Source of the DNA: Liolophura sinensis | Taxonomy: Eukaryota; Mollusca; Polyplacophora; Chitonida; Chitonidae | Length of the DNA: 64,000 nucleotides | Direction: 5' to 3' | Assembly (NCBI RefSeq): GCF_032854445.1 | Contig: NC_088296.1 | Span: 25,487,897-25,551,896 of the forward strand | Part shown: positions 1 to 10,600 of the stretch, one piece after another | How the letters are laid out: each line of letters opens with the position of its first letter | Numbering within the stretch: the first letter of the stretch is position 1 | The notes under the pieces: generated by a model | The model's input: the letters and a program-made list of their open reading frames with translations, nothing else | Told to the model about the DNA's origin: nothing | The model's database searches: none | Made by a program: the position numbers and the translations under genes

Positions 1-71
1 TATCAACATTAGTTTTGCACACTTAATAAGTGCTGCAGTTTAAAATTCAGCAGACAGACATAAAATCAATA

Positions 72-1000
72 ATGCAGCTCTCTACCACAAACTCCAACTA
101 CACCCACAGCAGGTCTCTGTCATCACTCTCTACCACAAACTCCAACCACAACCACAGCACGTCTCTGTCATCACTCTCTACCACAAACTCCAACTACAAC
201 CACAACACGTCTCTGTCATCACTGTCTACCACAAACACCAACCACAACCCCAGCACGTCTCTGTCATCACTCTCTACCACAAACTCTAACCACAACCAGA
301 GCACGTCTCTGTCATCACTCTCTACCACAAACTCCAACTACAACCACAGCACGTCTCCATCATCACTCTCTACCACAAACTCCAACTACAACCACAGCAC
401 GTCTCTGTCATCACTCTCTACCACAACCTCCAACCACAACCACAGCAGGTCTCTGTCATCACTCTCTATCACAAACTCCAACCACAACCACAGCACGTCT
501 CTGTCATCAATCTCTACCACAAACTCCAACTACAACCCCAGCATGGCTCTGTCATCACTCTCTATCACAAACTCCAACCACAACCACAGCAGGTCTCTGT
601 CATCACTCTCTATCACAAACTCCAACTACAACCACAGCAGGTCTCTGTCATCACTCTCTACCACAAACTCTAACTACAACCCCAGCATGTCTCTGTCATC
701 ACTCTCTATCACAAACTCCAACTACAACCACAGCATGTCTCTGTCATCACTCTCTACCACAAACTCCAACTACAACCACAACACGTCTGTCATCACTCTC
801 TACCACAAACTCCAACTACAACTACAGCACGTCTCTGTCATCACTCTCTACCACAAACTCCAACTACAACTACAGCACGTCTCTGTCATCACTCTCTACC
901 ACAAACTCCAACTACAACCACAGCAAGTCTCTGTCATCACTCTCTACCACAAACTCCAACTACAACCACAGCACGTCTCTGTCATCAATGGTCAAACTAT
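72..1000. repeat. 48-bp minisatellite
   Basis: Tandem units of 48 bp containing 'ctctaccacaaactccaac' and 'cagcacgtctctgtcatcac', about 19 copies with scattered substitutions. Because 48 is a multiple of three and the unit lacks stops, the plus strand stays open from 30 to 1013 and would encode Asn/Ser/Thr-rich 16-residue repeats. A 3-nt loss near 785 and a phase change in the last copies are tolerated because other frames are open too. I see no splice sites or conserved domain and treat the open frame as a by-product of the repeat. Confidence 0.9.
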
Positions 1001-1137
1001 GGCTCATCTGTAGTCTCTAAGTCTCATCTTGTCTTCTCTAGGTTTGTGTTCATTTTGTGTTGACTTCACTACATGATCTTCAGTATGACTCACACTTGTT
1101 TCCAAGAAGTAACAGATTAAGGGGTTCCAATCAAATA

Positions 1138-1775
1138 CCATCATGTTGGTGACACCTCAGGGGTACTTTAAGCAGACACCTTGCGGACACCTGGGACGGC
1201 AGGGTGGGGTGAGAGGGGGGGGGGGGGGCTGCAACCAGACATTATCATCATGTTGGTGATACCTTAGAGGGGCACTTCAACTAGACATTATGATGTTGAT
1301 GACACCCCAAGGCACTTTGAAACAGATACATGTATCATGTTGACGACATCTCAAAAAGCACCCCAACCAGACGCCATCATGTTGACGACACCTCAAAGAG
1401 CACCCCAACCAGACACCATCATGTTGATGACACCTCAAAGAGCACCCCAACCAGACGCCATCATGTTGACGACACCTCAATGAGCACCCCAACCAGACAC
1501 CATCATGTTGATGACATCTCAAAAAGCACCCCAACCAGACACCATCATGTTGACGACACCTCAACGAGCACCCCAAACCAGACGCTATCATGTTCACGAC
1601 ACCTCAATGAGCACCCCAACCAGACGCCATCATGTTGACAACACCTCAAAGAGCACCCCAACCAGACACCATCATGTTGACGACACCTCAAAGAGCACCC
1701 CAACCAGACGCCATCATGTTGACGACGCTTCAAAGAGCACCCTAACTAGACACCATGATCTCCATTTTAAAGACA
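1138..1775. repeat. 42-bp minisatellite with an internal G-run
   Basis: Tandem units of 42 bp built on 'catcatgttgacgacacc' followed by 'tcaaagagcaccccaacc'. Copies are regular from about 1330 to 1750 and degenerate at the 5' edge (1138-1330), where a G-rich run lies at 1212-1229. The period is a multiple of three, so several frames on both strands are open; none resembles a protein. Confidence 0.88.
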
Positions 1776-2057
1776 CTTAAAGTAAAAGAAATGTAAAATA
1801 TGAAGTAAGGTTCATCATATACACAACTGAAAACTATCATAAAGAATACTTTTATTCATCTTTTTCAGATTTTTGGGAGAATGTTGAAAGGCATTCAAAT
1901 ATTTGAATACTATTATGGGCTTTATGAGCGGTATTGATGATATATCTGACTATAACTCTGACGTCAGAGTTGCAGAGTTCACAAAATCTAAAAACTTGAC
2001 TGAAAGTATATTTATGCACAGTTTTAAGTTTTCTATTTAGTGATGTCCTATATCGAT

Positions 2058-3470
2058 GTTTAGAGGTCTTTACCTGCAACAAGGCAACCCAACATGCACA
2101 AAATATATAAACATATCTAGGTGTACCTTTCGCACAGGTAACCAAAAGAAAGGAGTTCAAGACTTTACCTGCAACAAGGCAACCCAACATGCACAAAATA
2201 TAAACATATCTAGGTGTACCTTTCGCACAGGTAACCAAAAGAAAGGAGTTCAAGACTTTACCTGCAACAAGGCAACCCAACATGCACAAAATATATAAAC
2301 ATATCTAGGCGTACCTTTCGCACAGGTAACCAAAAGAAAGGAGTTCAAGACTTTACCTGCAACAAGGCAACCCAACATGCACAAAATATAAACATATCTA
2401 GGTGTACCTTTCGCACAGGTAACCAAAAGAAAGGAATTCAAGACTTTACCTGCAACAAGGCAACCCAACATGCACAAAATATATAAACATATCTAGGTGT
2501 ACCTTTCGCACAGGTAACCAAAAGAAAGGAGTTCAAGACTTTACCTGCAACAAGGCAACCCAACATGCACAAAATATAAACATATCTAGGTGTACCTTTC
2601 GCACAGGTAACCAAAAGAAAGGAGTTCAAGACTTTACCTGCAACAAGGCAACCCAACATGCACAAAATGTAAACATATCTAGGTGTACCTTTCGCACAGG
2701 TAACCAAAAGAAAGGAGTTCAAGACTTTACCTGCAACAAGGCAACCCAACATGCACAAAATATAAACATATCTAGGTGTACCTTTCGCACAGGTAACCAA
2801 AAGAAAGGAGTTCAAGACTTTACCTGCAACAAGGCAACCCAACATGCACAAAATATAAACATATCTAGGTGTACCTTTCGCACAGGTAACCAAAAGAAAG
2901 GAGTTCAAGACTTTACCTGCAACAAGGCAACCCAACATGCACAAAATATAAACATATCTAGGTGTACCTTTCGCACAGGTAACCAAAAGAAAGGAGTTCA
3001 AGACTTTACCTGCAACAAGGCAACCCAACATGCACAAAATGTAAACATATCTAGGTGTACCTTTCGCACAGGTAACCAAAAGAAAGGAGTTCAAGACTTT
3101 ACCTGCAACAAGGCAACCCAACATGCACAAAATATAAACATATCTAGGTGTACCTTTTGCACAGGTAACCAAAAGAAAGGAGTTCAAGACTTTACCTGCA
3201 ACAAGGCAACCCAACATGCACAAAATATAAACATATCTAGGTGTACCTTTCGCACAGGTAACCAAAAGAAAGGAGTTCAAGACTTTACCTGCAACAAGGC
3301 AACCCAACATGCACAAAATATAAACATATCTAGGTGTACCTTTCGCACAGGTAACCAAAAGAAAGGAGTTCAAGACTTTACCTGCAACAAGGCAACCCAA
3401 CATGCACAAAATATAAACATATCTAGGTGTACCTTTCGCACAGGTAACCAAAAGAAAGGAGTTCAAGACT
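2058..3470. repeat. 93-bp minisatellite, about 15 copies
   Basis: Highly homogeneous 93-bp units containing 'aggtgtacctttcgcacagg' and 'cctgcaacaaggcaaccc'. Two-base indels ('atataaac' versus 'atatataaac') occur only in the first few copies, so the minus strand is open without interruption from 3466 to 2438, reading a 31-residue hydrophobic, Cys-rich repeat. The homogeneity suggests recent expansion. No promoter, splice signal or domain supports translation. Confidence 0.92.
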
Positions 3471-4666
3471 CTGATGTTGGGTAATTAAATAAGACAAAAA
3501 ATGAATCATATAACACTGCTCTGTCAAACTGTCTTATCCTTGCTTATATACTGAGTCCTTTGAGATCAGGTATTACTCCTAAATAAGAGGGGGGGGGGAA
3601 CAGGGGGAGGGGGAGGGGGGAGGGGAGATGGAAGTTGGTTATTCTTGTTTATTATTACTATTACATTATTTCATCAATAATTCCCCTGTCATTCTGTTTT
3701 GCCTCAGTCAAAAATACTTCATACAGAGATTTCTCAGAAAACTGTCAAAGATACACAAAAGGGACCACAAGTTATTACTACAAAACCTAGACTGTCAAGG
3801 TTATTCCATCAAACGCCTTCACTACAAGTTTCTTAACTTTCACAATGAGCATAATTCTCTTGTTAGTAAACATGGACAGAGCGTCCAGAATCTCTGGCAC
3901 TCTGCTTCATGACTTTTTTGAAATAGATTGTCACATTGGATATATGAACAGTTGCAACTAAAGTGCAACAGAGACACATTTTTCCTCATTGACAACTGAT
4001 ACTCCAGCATGGTACACGAATTGAATACAGATTTCACGCAGTCGTGCAGAACATAGCTTGCGTCTTTCCAACATCGTTTAAAACAATTAACTGACTGCTT
4101 CTCTTTGTACAATTCCATCCTATTTTTGTACTTTATACACTTTCTTAGTTCTTTGGTGGTTTGTGTTAAACGTCGTTTTTGAGAATTGGCCTTCGATTAT
4201 TGACCTTGAACGTCCTTATTAGTTGACGGCTGGTTTACGCAGGACTGTTTCAACGCATACATTCAGAAACAATATCGTAGTGTTTGTAATAACCACAATT
4301 AAGGGAACATTACAAAATGAATTAAAATTAAGGTTTAATGCAACATTGATATTAAGTTGCATTTTTCAGATAATGAATATGTACATATGGTACAGGTGCA
4401 AACTCCCAGCTACATGTAGCTACAGTACGTACATGGGGGTGTGAAAAGCTGAATATTTAGACGACAATGCTACCTTGTACATGTATCTGTGGATAAAATA
4501 CATATATATCCATCAGCAACATCTTGTGTATTGCTTTCCCACAAGCACAGGCATTTTAAAAAAAAAAAACTCATATACGTATATATCTAGAAATAAACAC
4601 TAAACTCTGAAAGTGAAAACAAAATCTGGAAAAAGAAATTGGAAGAATTCAAGCAAGATCACTTAC
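3471..4666. other. Intergenic stretch, no gene recognised
   Basis: About 1.2 kb after the minisatellite. It starts with a G-rich tract and continues as AT-rich DNA with frequent stops in all frames. The longest open frames (94 aa plus at 3628, 92 aa minus at 4118) have no recognisable domain and no supporting splice sites. Confidence 0.6.
3587..3627 (+). other. G-rich tract, possible G-quadruplex
   Basis: A run of G blocks (4 to 10 G each) separated by single A or short ACA spacers over about 40 nt. The pattern is compatible with G-quadruplex formation on the plus strand; a role is not shown. Confidence 0.5.
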
Positions 4667-4787
4667 CCCAAGAACTTCAGATCTCCAATCAATGTCGACA
4701 TCCTTCTATGATTCCACGGCTTTTTGCACGAAGTTCTATGAATTTGGTGGCAGAAGTGGGAGGTCAAATATCGAAACATTAAAGCAC
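4667..4787 (-). CDS. Possible internal exon of an unknown minus-strand gene
   Basis: On the minus strand, a 121-nt segment is preceded by a pyrimidine-rich acceptor (ending 'tccattgctttcag') and followed by a strong donor (GTAAGT, plus-strand 4661-4666). One frame is open through it and reads ALMFRYLTSHFCHQ and onward for about 40 residues; the other two frames hit stops. I do not recognise the peptide. In vertebrates TPGS2 is the divergent neighbour of KIAA1328, but this peptide does not look like TPGS2. It may equally be an untranslated exon or a chance pair of splice sites. Confidence 0.3.
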
Positions 4788-4980
4788 CTGAAAGCAATGG
4801 AAACAGAACAGATATTTCAGTTTTAAAGACAAATAATAAAAGACAATAACAGCAAAACAAACTTGGCTACAAAGGTGTCAACCTTAATTTGTTGGAACCG
4901 AGCCTGGCTTGTAAATACCTGGTCCAATAAACTCTATCTATTTTCCTCCTGCAGCTGTGACCAGTTAGGGGAATAAAAAT

Positions 4981-5249
4981 GTATTTATTTATTTGATTGG
5001 TGTTTTACGCCATACTCAAGAATATTTCACTTATACAACAGCGGCCAGCATTATGGTGGGAGGAAACTGGGCAGAGCCCAGGGGAAACCCACAGCATTCC
5101 GCAGGTTGCTGACAGACCATCCCACGTACGGCCGGAGAGGAAGCCGGCATGAGCAGGACTTGAACTCACAGCGGGCGCATTGGTGAGAGGTTCCTGGGTC
5201 ATAACACTGCACTAGCATGCTAACCAACTGAGCCACAGAGGCCCCCGGG
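4981..5249 (-). mobile_element. tRNA-derived SINE, near full length
   Basis: On the minus strand the element starts with a tRNA-like head (A-box region 'tggctcagttggttagcatg', B-box-like 'gagttcaagtcc'), has a conserved central body and ends in the tail 'ggcgtaaaacaccaatcaaa' plus TAAA repeats. The same body recurs at least ten times in the window, which defines it as a dispersed family. Confidence 0.8.
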
Positions 5250-5268
5250 GACATGCAGAATGTACTGT

Positions 5269-5388
5269 ATGGTACTTCCAAGCCGGACAAGCTACAAGTG
5301 ACAGATGCATGGTACTTCCAAGCCGGACAAGCTACAAGTGACAGATGCATGGTACTTCCAAGCCTGACAAGCTACAAGTGACAGATGT
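5269..5388. repeat. 40-bp tandem repeat, three copies
   Basis: Three head-to-tail copies of a 40-bp unit beginning 'atggtacttccaagccggac'. The third has a G-to-T change in 'gccggac'. It lies beside the head of the reverse SINE. Confidence 0.85.
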
Positions 5389-5429
5389 ATACATGTACAT
5401 AAGACTACATTTTTAAGATTTCTTTTTAT

Positions 5430-5650
5430 TGGTTTATTTATTTATTTTATTGGTTTTTTACGCCATACTCAAGAGTATTTCACATAAACTAGGCAGAGCC
5501 TGGGGGAAACCCATGGCCATCCGCAGGTTGCTGGCAGACCTCCCCATGTAGGCCGGAAAGGAGGCCTGCATGTGACTTGAACTCACAGTGACCACATTGG
5601 TGAGAAGCTCCTTGGTCATTACGCTGCGCTTGCGTGCTAACCAACTGAAG
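5430..5650 (-). mobile_element. tRNA-derived SINE, internally deleted
   Basis: Second minus-strand copy of the same SINE family. The tail, body and part of the tRNA-like head are readable, but about 30 nt after 'gtatttcac' (the region holding 'gccagcattatggtggg') are missing compared with the copy at 4981. Confidence 0.75.
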
Positions 5651-5651
5651 T

Positions 5652-6170
5652 GTCAGTATTCTGTGACTGGTGTGGGTGGGGCCTCATGCCTGGTGCGAGT
5701 GGGGCCTCATGACTATCGTTTGCATTCTGTATCTATAGGTGTGATGTTCTGCACGTCTGCAAGGTGTCCATAATCTGTGACTGGTGTGGGTGAGGCCTCA
5801 TGACTGGTGTGGGTGGAGCGTCATGCCTGGTGCGGGCGGGGCCTCATGACTATCGTTTGCATTCTGTATCTATAGGTGTGATGTTCTGCACGTCTGCAAG
5901 GTGTCCATAATCTGTGACTGGTGGGTGGGGCCTCATGACTGGTGTGGGTGGGGCGTCATGCCTGGTGCGGGTGGGGCCTCATGACTATCGTTTGCATTCT
6001 GTATCTAGAGGTGTGATGTTGTTCATGTCTGCAAGGTGTCAGTAATCTGTGACTGGTGTGGGTGGGGTGTCATGCCTGGTGCGGGTTGGGCCTCGTGACT
6101 ATTGTTTGCATCTATAGGTGTGATGTTCAGCATGTGAAAGTGGGTCCTATGCCCATCATACATGGATGGT
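5652..6170. repeat. 114-137 bp tandem repeat, about four copies
   Basis: Units begin near 5660, 5774, 5911 and 6045 with 'tctgtgactggtg' and contain 'gcctcatgactatcgtttgc' and 'ggtgtgatgtt'. Length differences come from a nested 26-nt module 'gggtggggcctcatg' present once or twice per unit. Confidence 0.8.
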
Positions 6171-6670
6171 ACACCCATCTTGGCTGTATGATCAGCGTTT
6201 GATGTGAACATCCTCTTGTGATATTATACCTTTCCTACGTGGATGTTAGGAGCCACATCCTTCAGGTAGTACTGTATTCCAAGTGGCAAATTTCACGGAA
6301 CTTTACAGCTTGAACCTATCCTTATTTCTGGTATAGGCCTACACTGATTCTCTGAAGTTCATCTGAAGTGTAGACCTGTCAAAGTTTGTATCCATAAACC
6401 ATCTTTTAGCAGCTGAGTACAACGGTTTAAACTTTTGAATGAAACAAGTTGAACTAACATGTAGCATGCTTTGAATTCACACTTCCGCCATGTCCCTGCA
6501 AATTATGTGCTGGCTGTTCCACTGGGGCTTACATGTTCTTCCACTGCGACTTTATGTTGGGAAATTACTGGTTTTCTTTTTTTTCTCACGTTTAATTACA
6601 AGTGTTCTCTGATTTTACTGAATTTGATTCTTAACAGTTTATCTTTCAGACAGTCAGCAAATATGTAACT
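6171..6670. other. Intergenic stretch, nothing recognised
   Basis: Unique-looking AT-rich DNA with no long open frame, no repeat and no RNA gene that I can identify. Confidence 0.5.
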
Positions 6671-6671
6671 A

Positions 6672-6860
6672 GCCCCGACGGCTCAGCTGATAGAGCATCC
6701 GCTTTGGGAGCGGTAGATCCAGGGCTAAACCAAAGTGGGGTCACACCCAAGACCTTAAATAGAGGAAGTTGTAATTCCTCGCTTGGTGTTCAACACTAAG
6801 GGGATAGTGCAATGACTAGTTGACCCATATCAGTATAAGGGCTCAGTATAATACTGTGAG
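6672..6860 (+). mobile_element. Second-type SINE with tRNA-like head
   Basis: The first 60 nt read like a degenerate tRNA: 'ggctcagctgatagagcatc' resembles an A box/D arm and 'cgctttgggagcgg' an anticodon arm, but no canonical T arm follows. A conserved-looking body with 'ctcgcttggtgttcaacac' comes next. A diverged relative of the head is at about 21062. Better explained as a tRNA-derived SINE than as a functional tRNA. Confidence 0.5.
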
Positions 6861-7644
6861 ATAAATGTTGGCCAGTTCTAGAAACTCATTTCCCTTCCCC
6901 TCAATAAGTTGTAACCCTGACAATCTCAAAAAGTTCATCAAACTCGCCCAATGTCATGACTAATGAAAGATTCGTATACGACCACTTGTACACATAAATG
7001 CCGCATACATGTACATACTGGCACCACAGTAAAGAGGCCTGGGGAGCAAGTTACTTTCGTTTTCAACCCAGTAAAATTTCACACATCTTAATCGACCATG
7101 CATGCACGTGCAAACTTTGTCGGCCTCGGCCTGTCCGCATTCAAACGTTGCATTTACTGATGTTACTCGTGTATGGATACAAATGCATGTTTGTTATCTT
7201 TTCGAAAACTAGACGTGTGAATACTTGATATTTACAGATCAAACACTCGTCACTTCCTTCGTTTTCACGACCATGTACCTGTCCACGCAAGTAAACCCTC
7301 TGGCAAACTCTGTCAACCGCTAGGAGTCGCTTTATGACCTTAATATTGTACCTAAATAACTCCTCACAGTGATAATTTTTTTCTTGAAAAGACCACGTGG
7401 GTATTCTGTTTTGTAAACAAATGTGAATTTCAACTGTATGTCATTGTAAAAAATATGTAAAATATGGTTTGAAATGCCAAATAACTGAATAAGAGAAAAG
7501 AAGCAGACAAAAAGTATTTTAGTGCATCATTTAAAAGGCATCGGTAGCCAAGTTTTCCGAGATCTCTTTCTGACACGACATAAGGGAGACAACTTTTACC
7601 AAAACTTTGCGACTGCGCGTTGCAGCTTTCAAGTTGTCAAAATT
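6861..7644 (+). promoter_or_regulatory. 5' flank and probable promoter/5'UTR of the hinderin-like gene
   Basis: Region directly upstream of the first proposed ATG. No TATA box at a convincing position and no other gene. The sequence becomes less AT-rich over the last 100 nt ('gcgactgcgcgttgcagc'), as expected near a start site. The transcription start cannot be placed from sequence alone. Confidence 0.3.
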
Positions 7645-7666
7645 ATGGCGCTTGTTTTTGACGAAG
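7645..7666 (+). CDS. KIAA1328: Hinderin-like exon 1 (start codon; 3' end uncertain)
   Basis: ATG at 7645 opens MALVFDE and reaches a GT at 7667 in phase 1, matching exon 2. A second GT at 7709 is also in phase 1 and would add 14 residues (GWTKTPSHVFWTEK). Neither donor is a strong consensus, so start and boundary are provisional. Confidence 0.45.
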
Positions 7667-10600
7667 GTTGGACGAAAACGCCTTCCCATGTGTTTTGGAC
7701 AGAAAAGAGTACAGTTTGGATGTTTTGAATTATCTATACAATTTTCTTTCATGGTTATGCCTTTAATATCTTCGTTTGTAGGTAGACAAATGCTCATCAT
7801 ACAGAGTTTACAACTTGTGTTACTTTCGATCGTGTCCGAACTTGAAAAATGACGGCTACAACAACAACACTGCTAACTGAAATACCTCTACGTTTTGGGA
7901 CGGTCTAAATGACGGCCTTACATTTTGTTTAAGTTACAAATTTTGTCAGTGTACCGGTACATTTTTCATGTAAATATGAAGAAAATGGAATTACAAGGAA
8001 ATTTTTCTGTAATTCTGTTCTTTTTTCCTCAGATCAAGATCCAGACGTGAGTGACTATTCTGATGCATATGTTCCAGGTATATAACATCTAAAGAGTTGT
8101 CCTGATATGTGTTTATTATGTAGCAAGGTTCTGCCAACAATCGTTGATGGCATTAATTAGTATTTGTCAGTAAATAGATCAAAAGCTGGATTCTACAGAC
8201 CACATGGTCTCCATATTAAACAGAAAAAAGTTACCCCAAGTGTAGTAGGACATGAAAATGTGTCAGCTATAAAGCATTGGTTGGATTGTATAATTTTCAG
8301 CACTCCAGATAGTCTTGAGTACTCCTGATGCAGAGCGTACATGATGTATTTCTGTTTTTTGTACAACCAGAGTTTACTGGTCACTGACAGAGCAGCTAAT
8401 GTGGGCATTTTTGCCTGTGCCTCGACATGGGATGCCTGTTTTGTTTTAGCCCATGCTTAACATTTTCTCCTCAGTCAATTCACTGTATAGCTGGGTTCTT
8501 ATTTTTGCCATAAACCAAGGGTTTAGTAAGATAGCACAGCTCATTGTCTCGCCAGTGTCATCCCTGTGAGTTCAAGTCCACCTCATGTGGCTTCCTCTTC
8601 TGTGGTACATAGAATGGTCTGTCAGCAACCTGCTGATGGTGATGGGTTTCTCCCCTGCTATGTCTGGTTTCCTCCAACCATAATTCTAGGTGCCATCTAC
8701 ATAGTTAAATATTTTGTCTCCACATATGAGGGCCTCTGTGGGCTCGTGGAGAGAGTGCTACCGCAGGAATTATTCATGCAGCACAATGAACCCCTCTCCG
8801 ATGCTATCGCTGTGAGTTCACATCACGCGCAATCTGGCTTCCTGTCCGGCCGTTTGTGGGACAGCCTGCCAGCAGACTGCGGATGGTTGTGAGTTTCCCT
8901 TGAGCTCTGACCAGTTTCCTACCATTCTAATGTTGGCCTCAGTCATACAGTATGAGTGAAATGTTCTTGAATATGGCGTAAAACACCAATCGAACAATAT
9001 AAATTAATGGGAAAATTTCACTCTTAATACTATTTTATGTTAACCAGGGCCATATCTAGAAAAACATTAAAGGTTCTGATCCAAAATTTTCAATGTTTGA
9101 TGATGTTAATTTTAATTCCCTCAACATTGGGTATTTATTATTTATTATTTCTTCAATGTTCAGTGTGTCTCTGTGATTGAGTGAATGTGTGAATGAGAGG
9201 ATGTGTGAGAGATTTTGATTTATTTATTTGATTGGTGTTTTATGGCATACTCAAGAATACTCAACAACTGCCAGAATTATTGTGGGAGGAAAAACCTACA
9301 ACCAGCAGGCTGCTGGCAATGTGTGAATGAGTGGATGTTTGAATGAGTGGATGTTTGAATGAGTGGATGTGTGAATGAGTGGATGTTTGAATGAGTGGAT
9401 GTGTGAATGAGTGGATGTGTGAATGTTTGAATGAGTGGATGTGTGAATGAGTGGATGTGTGAATGAGTGGATGTTTGAATGAGTGGATGTGTGAATGAGT
9501 GAATGTTTTTATGAGTGGATGTGTGAATGAGTGGATGTTTGAATGAGTGGATGTGTGAATGAGTGGATGTTTGAATGAGTGGATGTGTGAATGAGTGGAT
9601 GTTTGAATGAGTGGATGTGTGAATGAGTGGATGTGTGAATGAGTGGATGTGTGAATGAGTGGATGTTTGAATGAGTGGATGTGTGAATGTTTGAATGAGT
9701 GGATGTGTGAATGAGGGGATGTGTGAATGAGTGGATGTTTGAATGAGTGGACGTGTCAATGAGTGGACGTGTCAATGAGAGGGCTTCAAGAAAGATTAGC
9801 TGGTTGATCAATGAGTTCATCAGACTTGTTATAATGTTAGTTTTTTTATATCAATTGATCAATCAGTGTAACAGTTTATTGTCAAGTCAATTTAGTGATC
9901 AGTGGTGGGATGAATTCTTTTTGTAGGTGTGACTGATGTTGGCAACAGGAGACCTTACAGAATTAACCAATGGAAAACAAGAGAGGCAAGGGTCAAAGTT
10001 CAGAAACCAGAGGTGGAATCCAAGAGGTTAAGGCCACAACCAGCTGACATGAAACCACCCAAAAGCAGTGTTAAAAAAAATGTGAGCTGTTTTAAAATAT
10101 TGTCATACAACAGGCTTGGTATGATTGCAGAAAAAGTAACCACACTTCACTAAACCACAGCTATCACACAAGACAATAAAAACGGACGAGGTGAAAGTAC
10201 GTGTAATCAAGGTATCTTAAGTCATGCACTAGAAATGCAGAAGATAGAGCATTGTGGAGAAGGGACAGCGATGATTCAAGTCAAATGAGGCTGTTATCAG
10301 GTTATCTTGCACTAGATACAGACTACTATAATGCTTGTCGACGTCGTATAAATCAAATATCATTGAGTATATATAGATTTAGGCAGAATTTGAAATCAGG
10401 CCCTCTCATTGCGATTTTCCTCCTATTTTCCCTATATCTCCCATGTTAATTTTGACAGAACAGAGCATCTCAAAAAGACACTGAGACCACTCCTCTGGCT
10501 AAACGTATGACTGCGTAAAACAGCAATCAAATAAATAAATAAAGACAATAATGTGCAAAAAATTCATGAAAAGTTGCTTTTTTGGTATGTGAAAAGGTTG

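Noticed and set aside
3628-4118. 94-aa plus and 92-aa minus open frames
   Set aside because: Overlapping on opposite strands in AT-rich DNA, no recognisable domain, no splice support.
6672-6745. Functional tRNA gene (Pro-like anticodon region)
   Set aside because: D and anticodon arms are suggestive but no proper T arm or acceptor pairing; better as a SINE head.
9277-9820. Minus-strand His/Ser/Thr-rich open frames (160 and 103 aa)
   Set aside because: Translation of the 16-bp minisatellite, partly through a SINE fragment.
10252-10449. 65-aa open frame in intron 3
   Set aside because: Between two exons whose phases already join correctly; no acceptor or donor in place.
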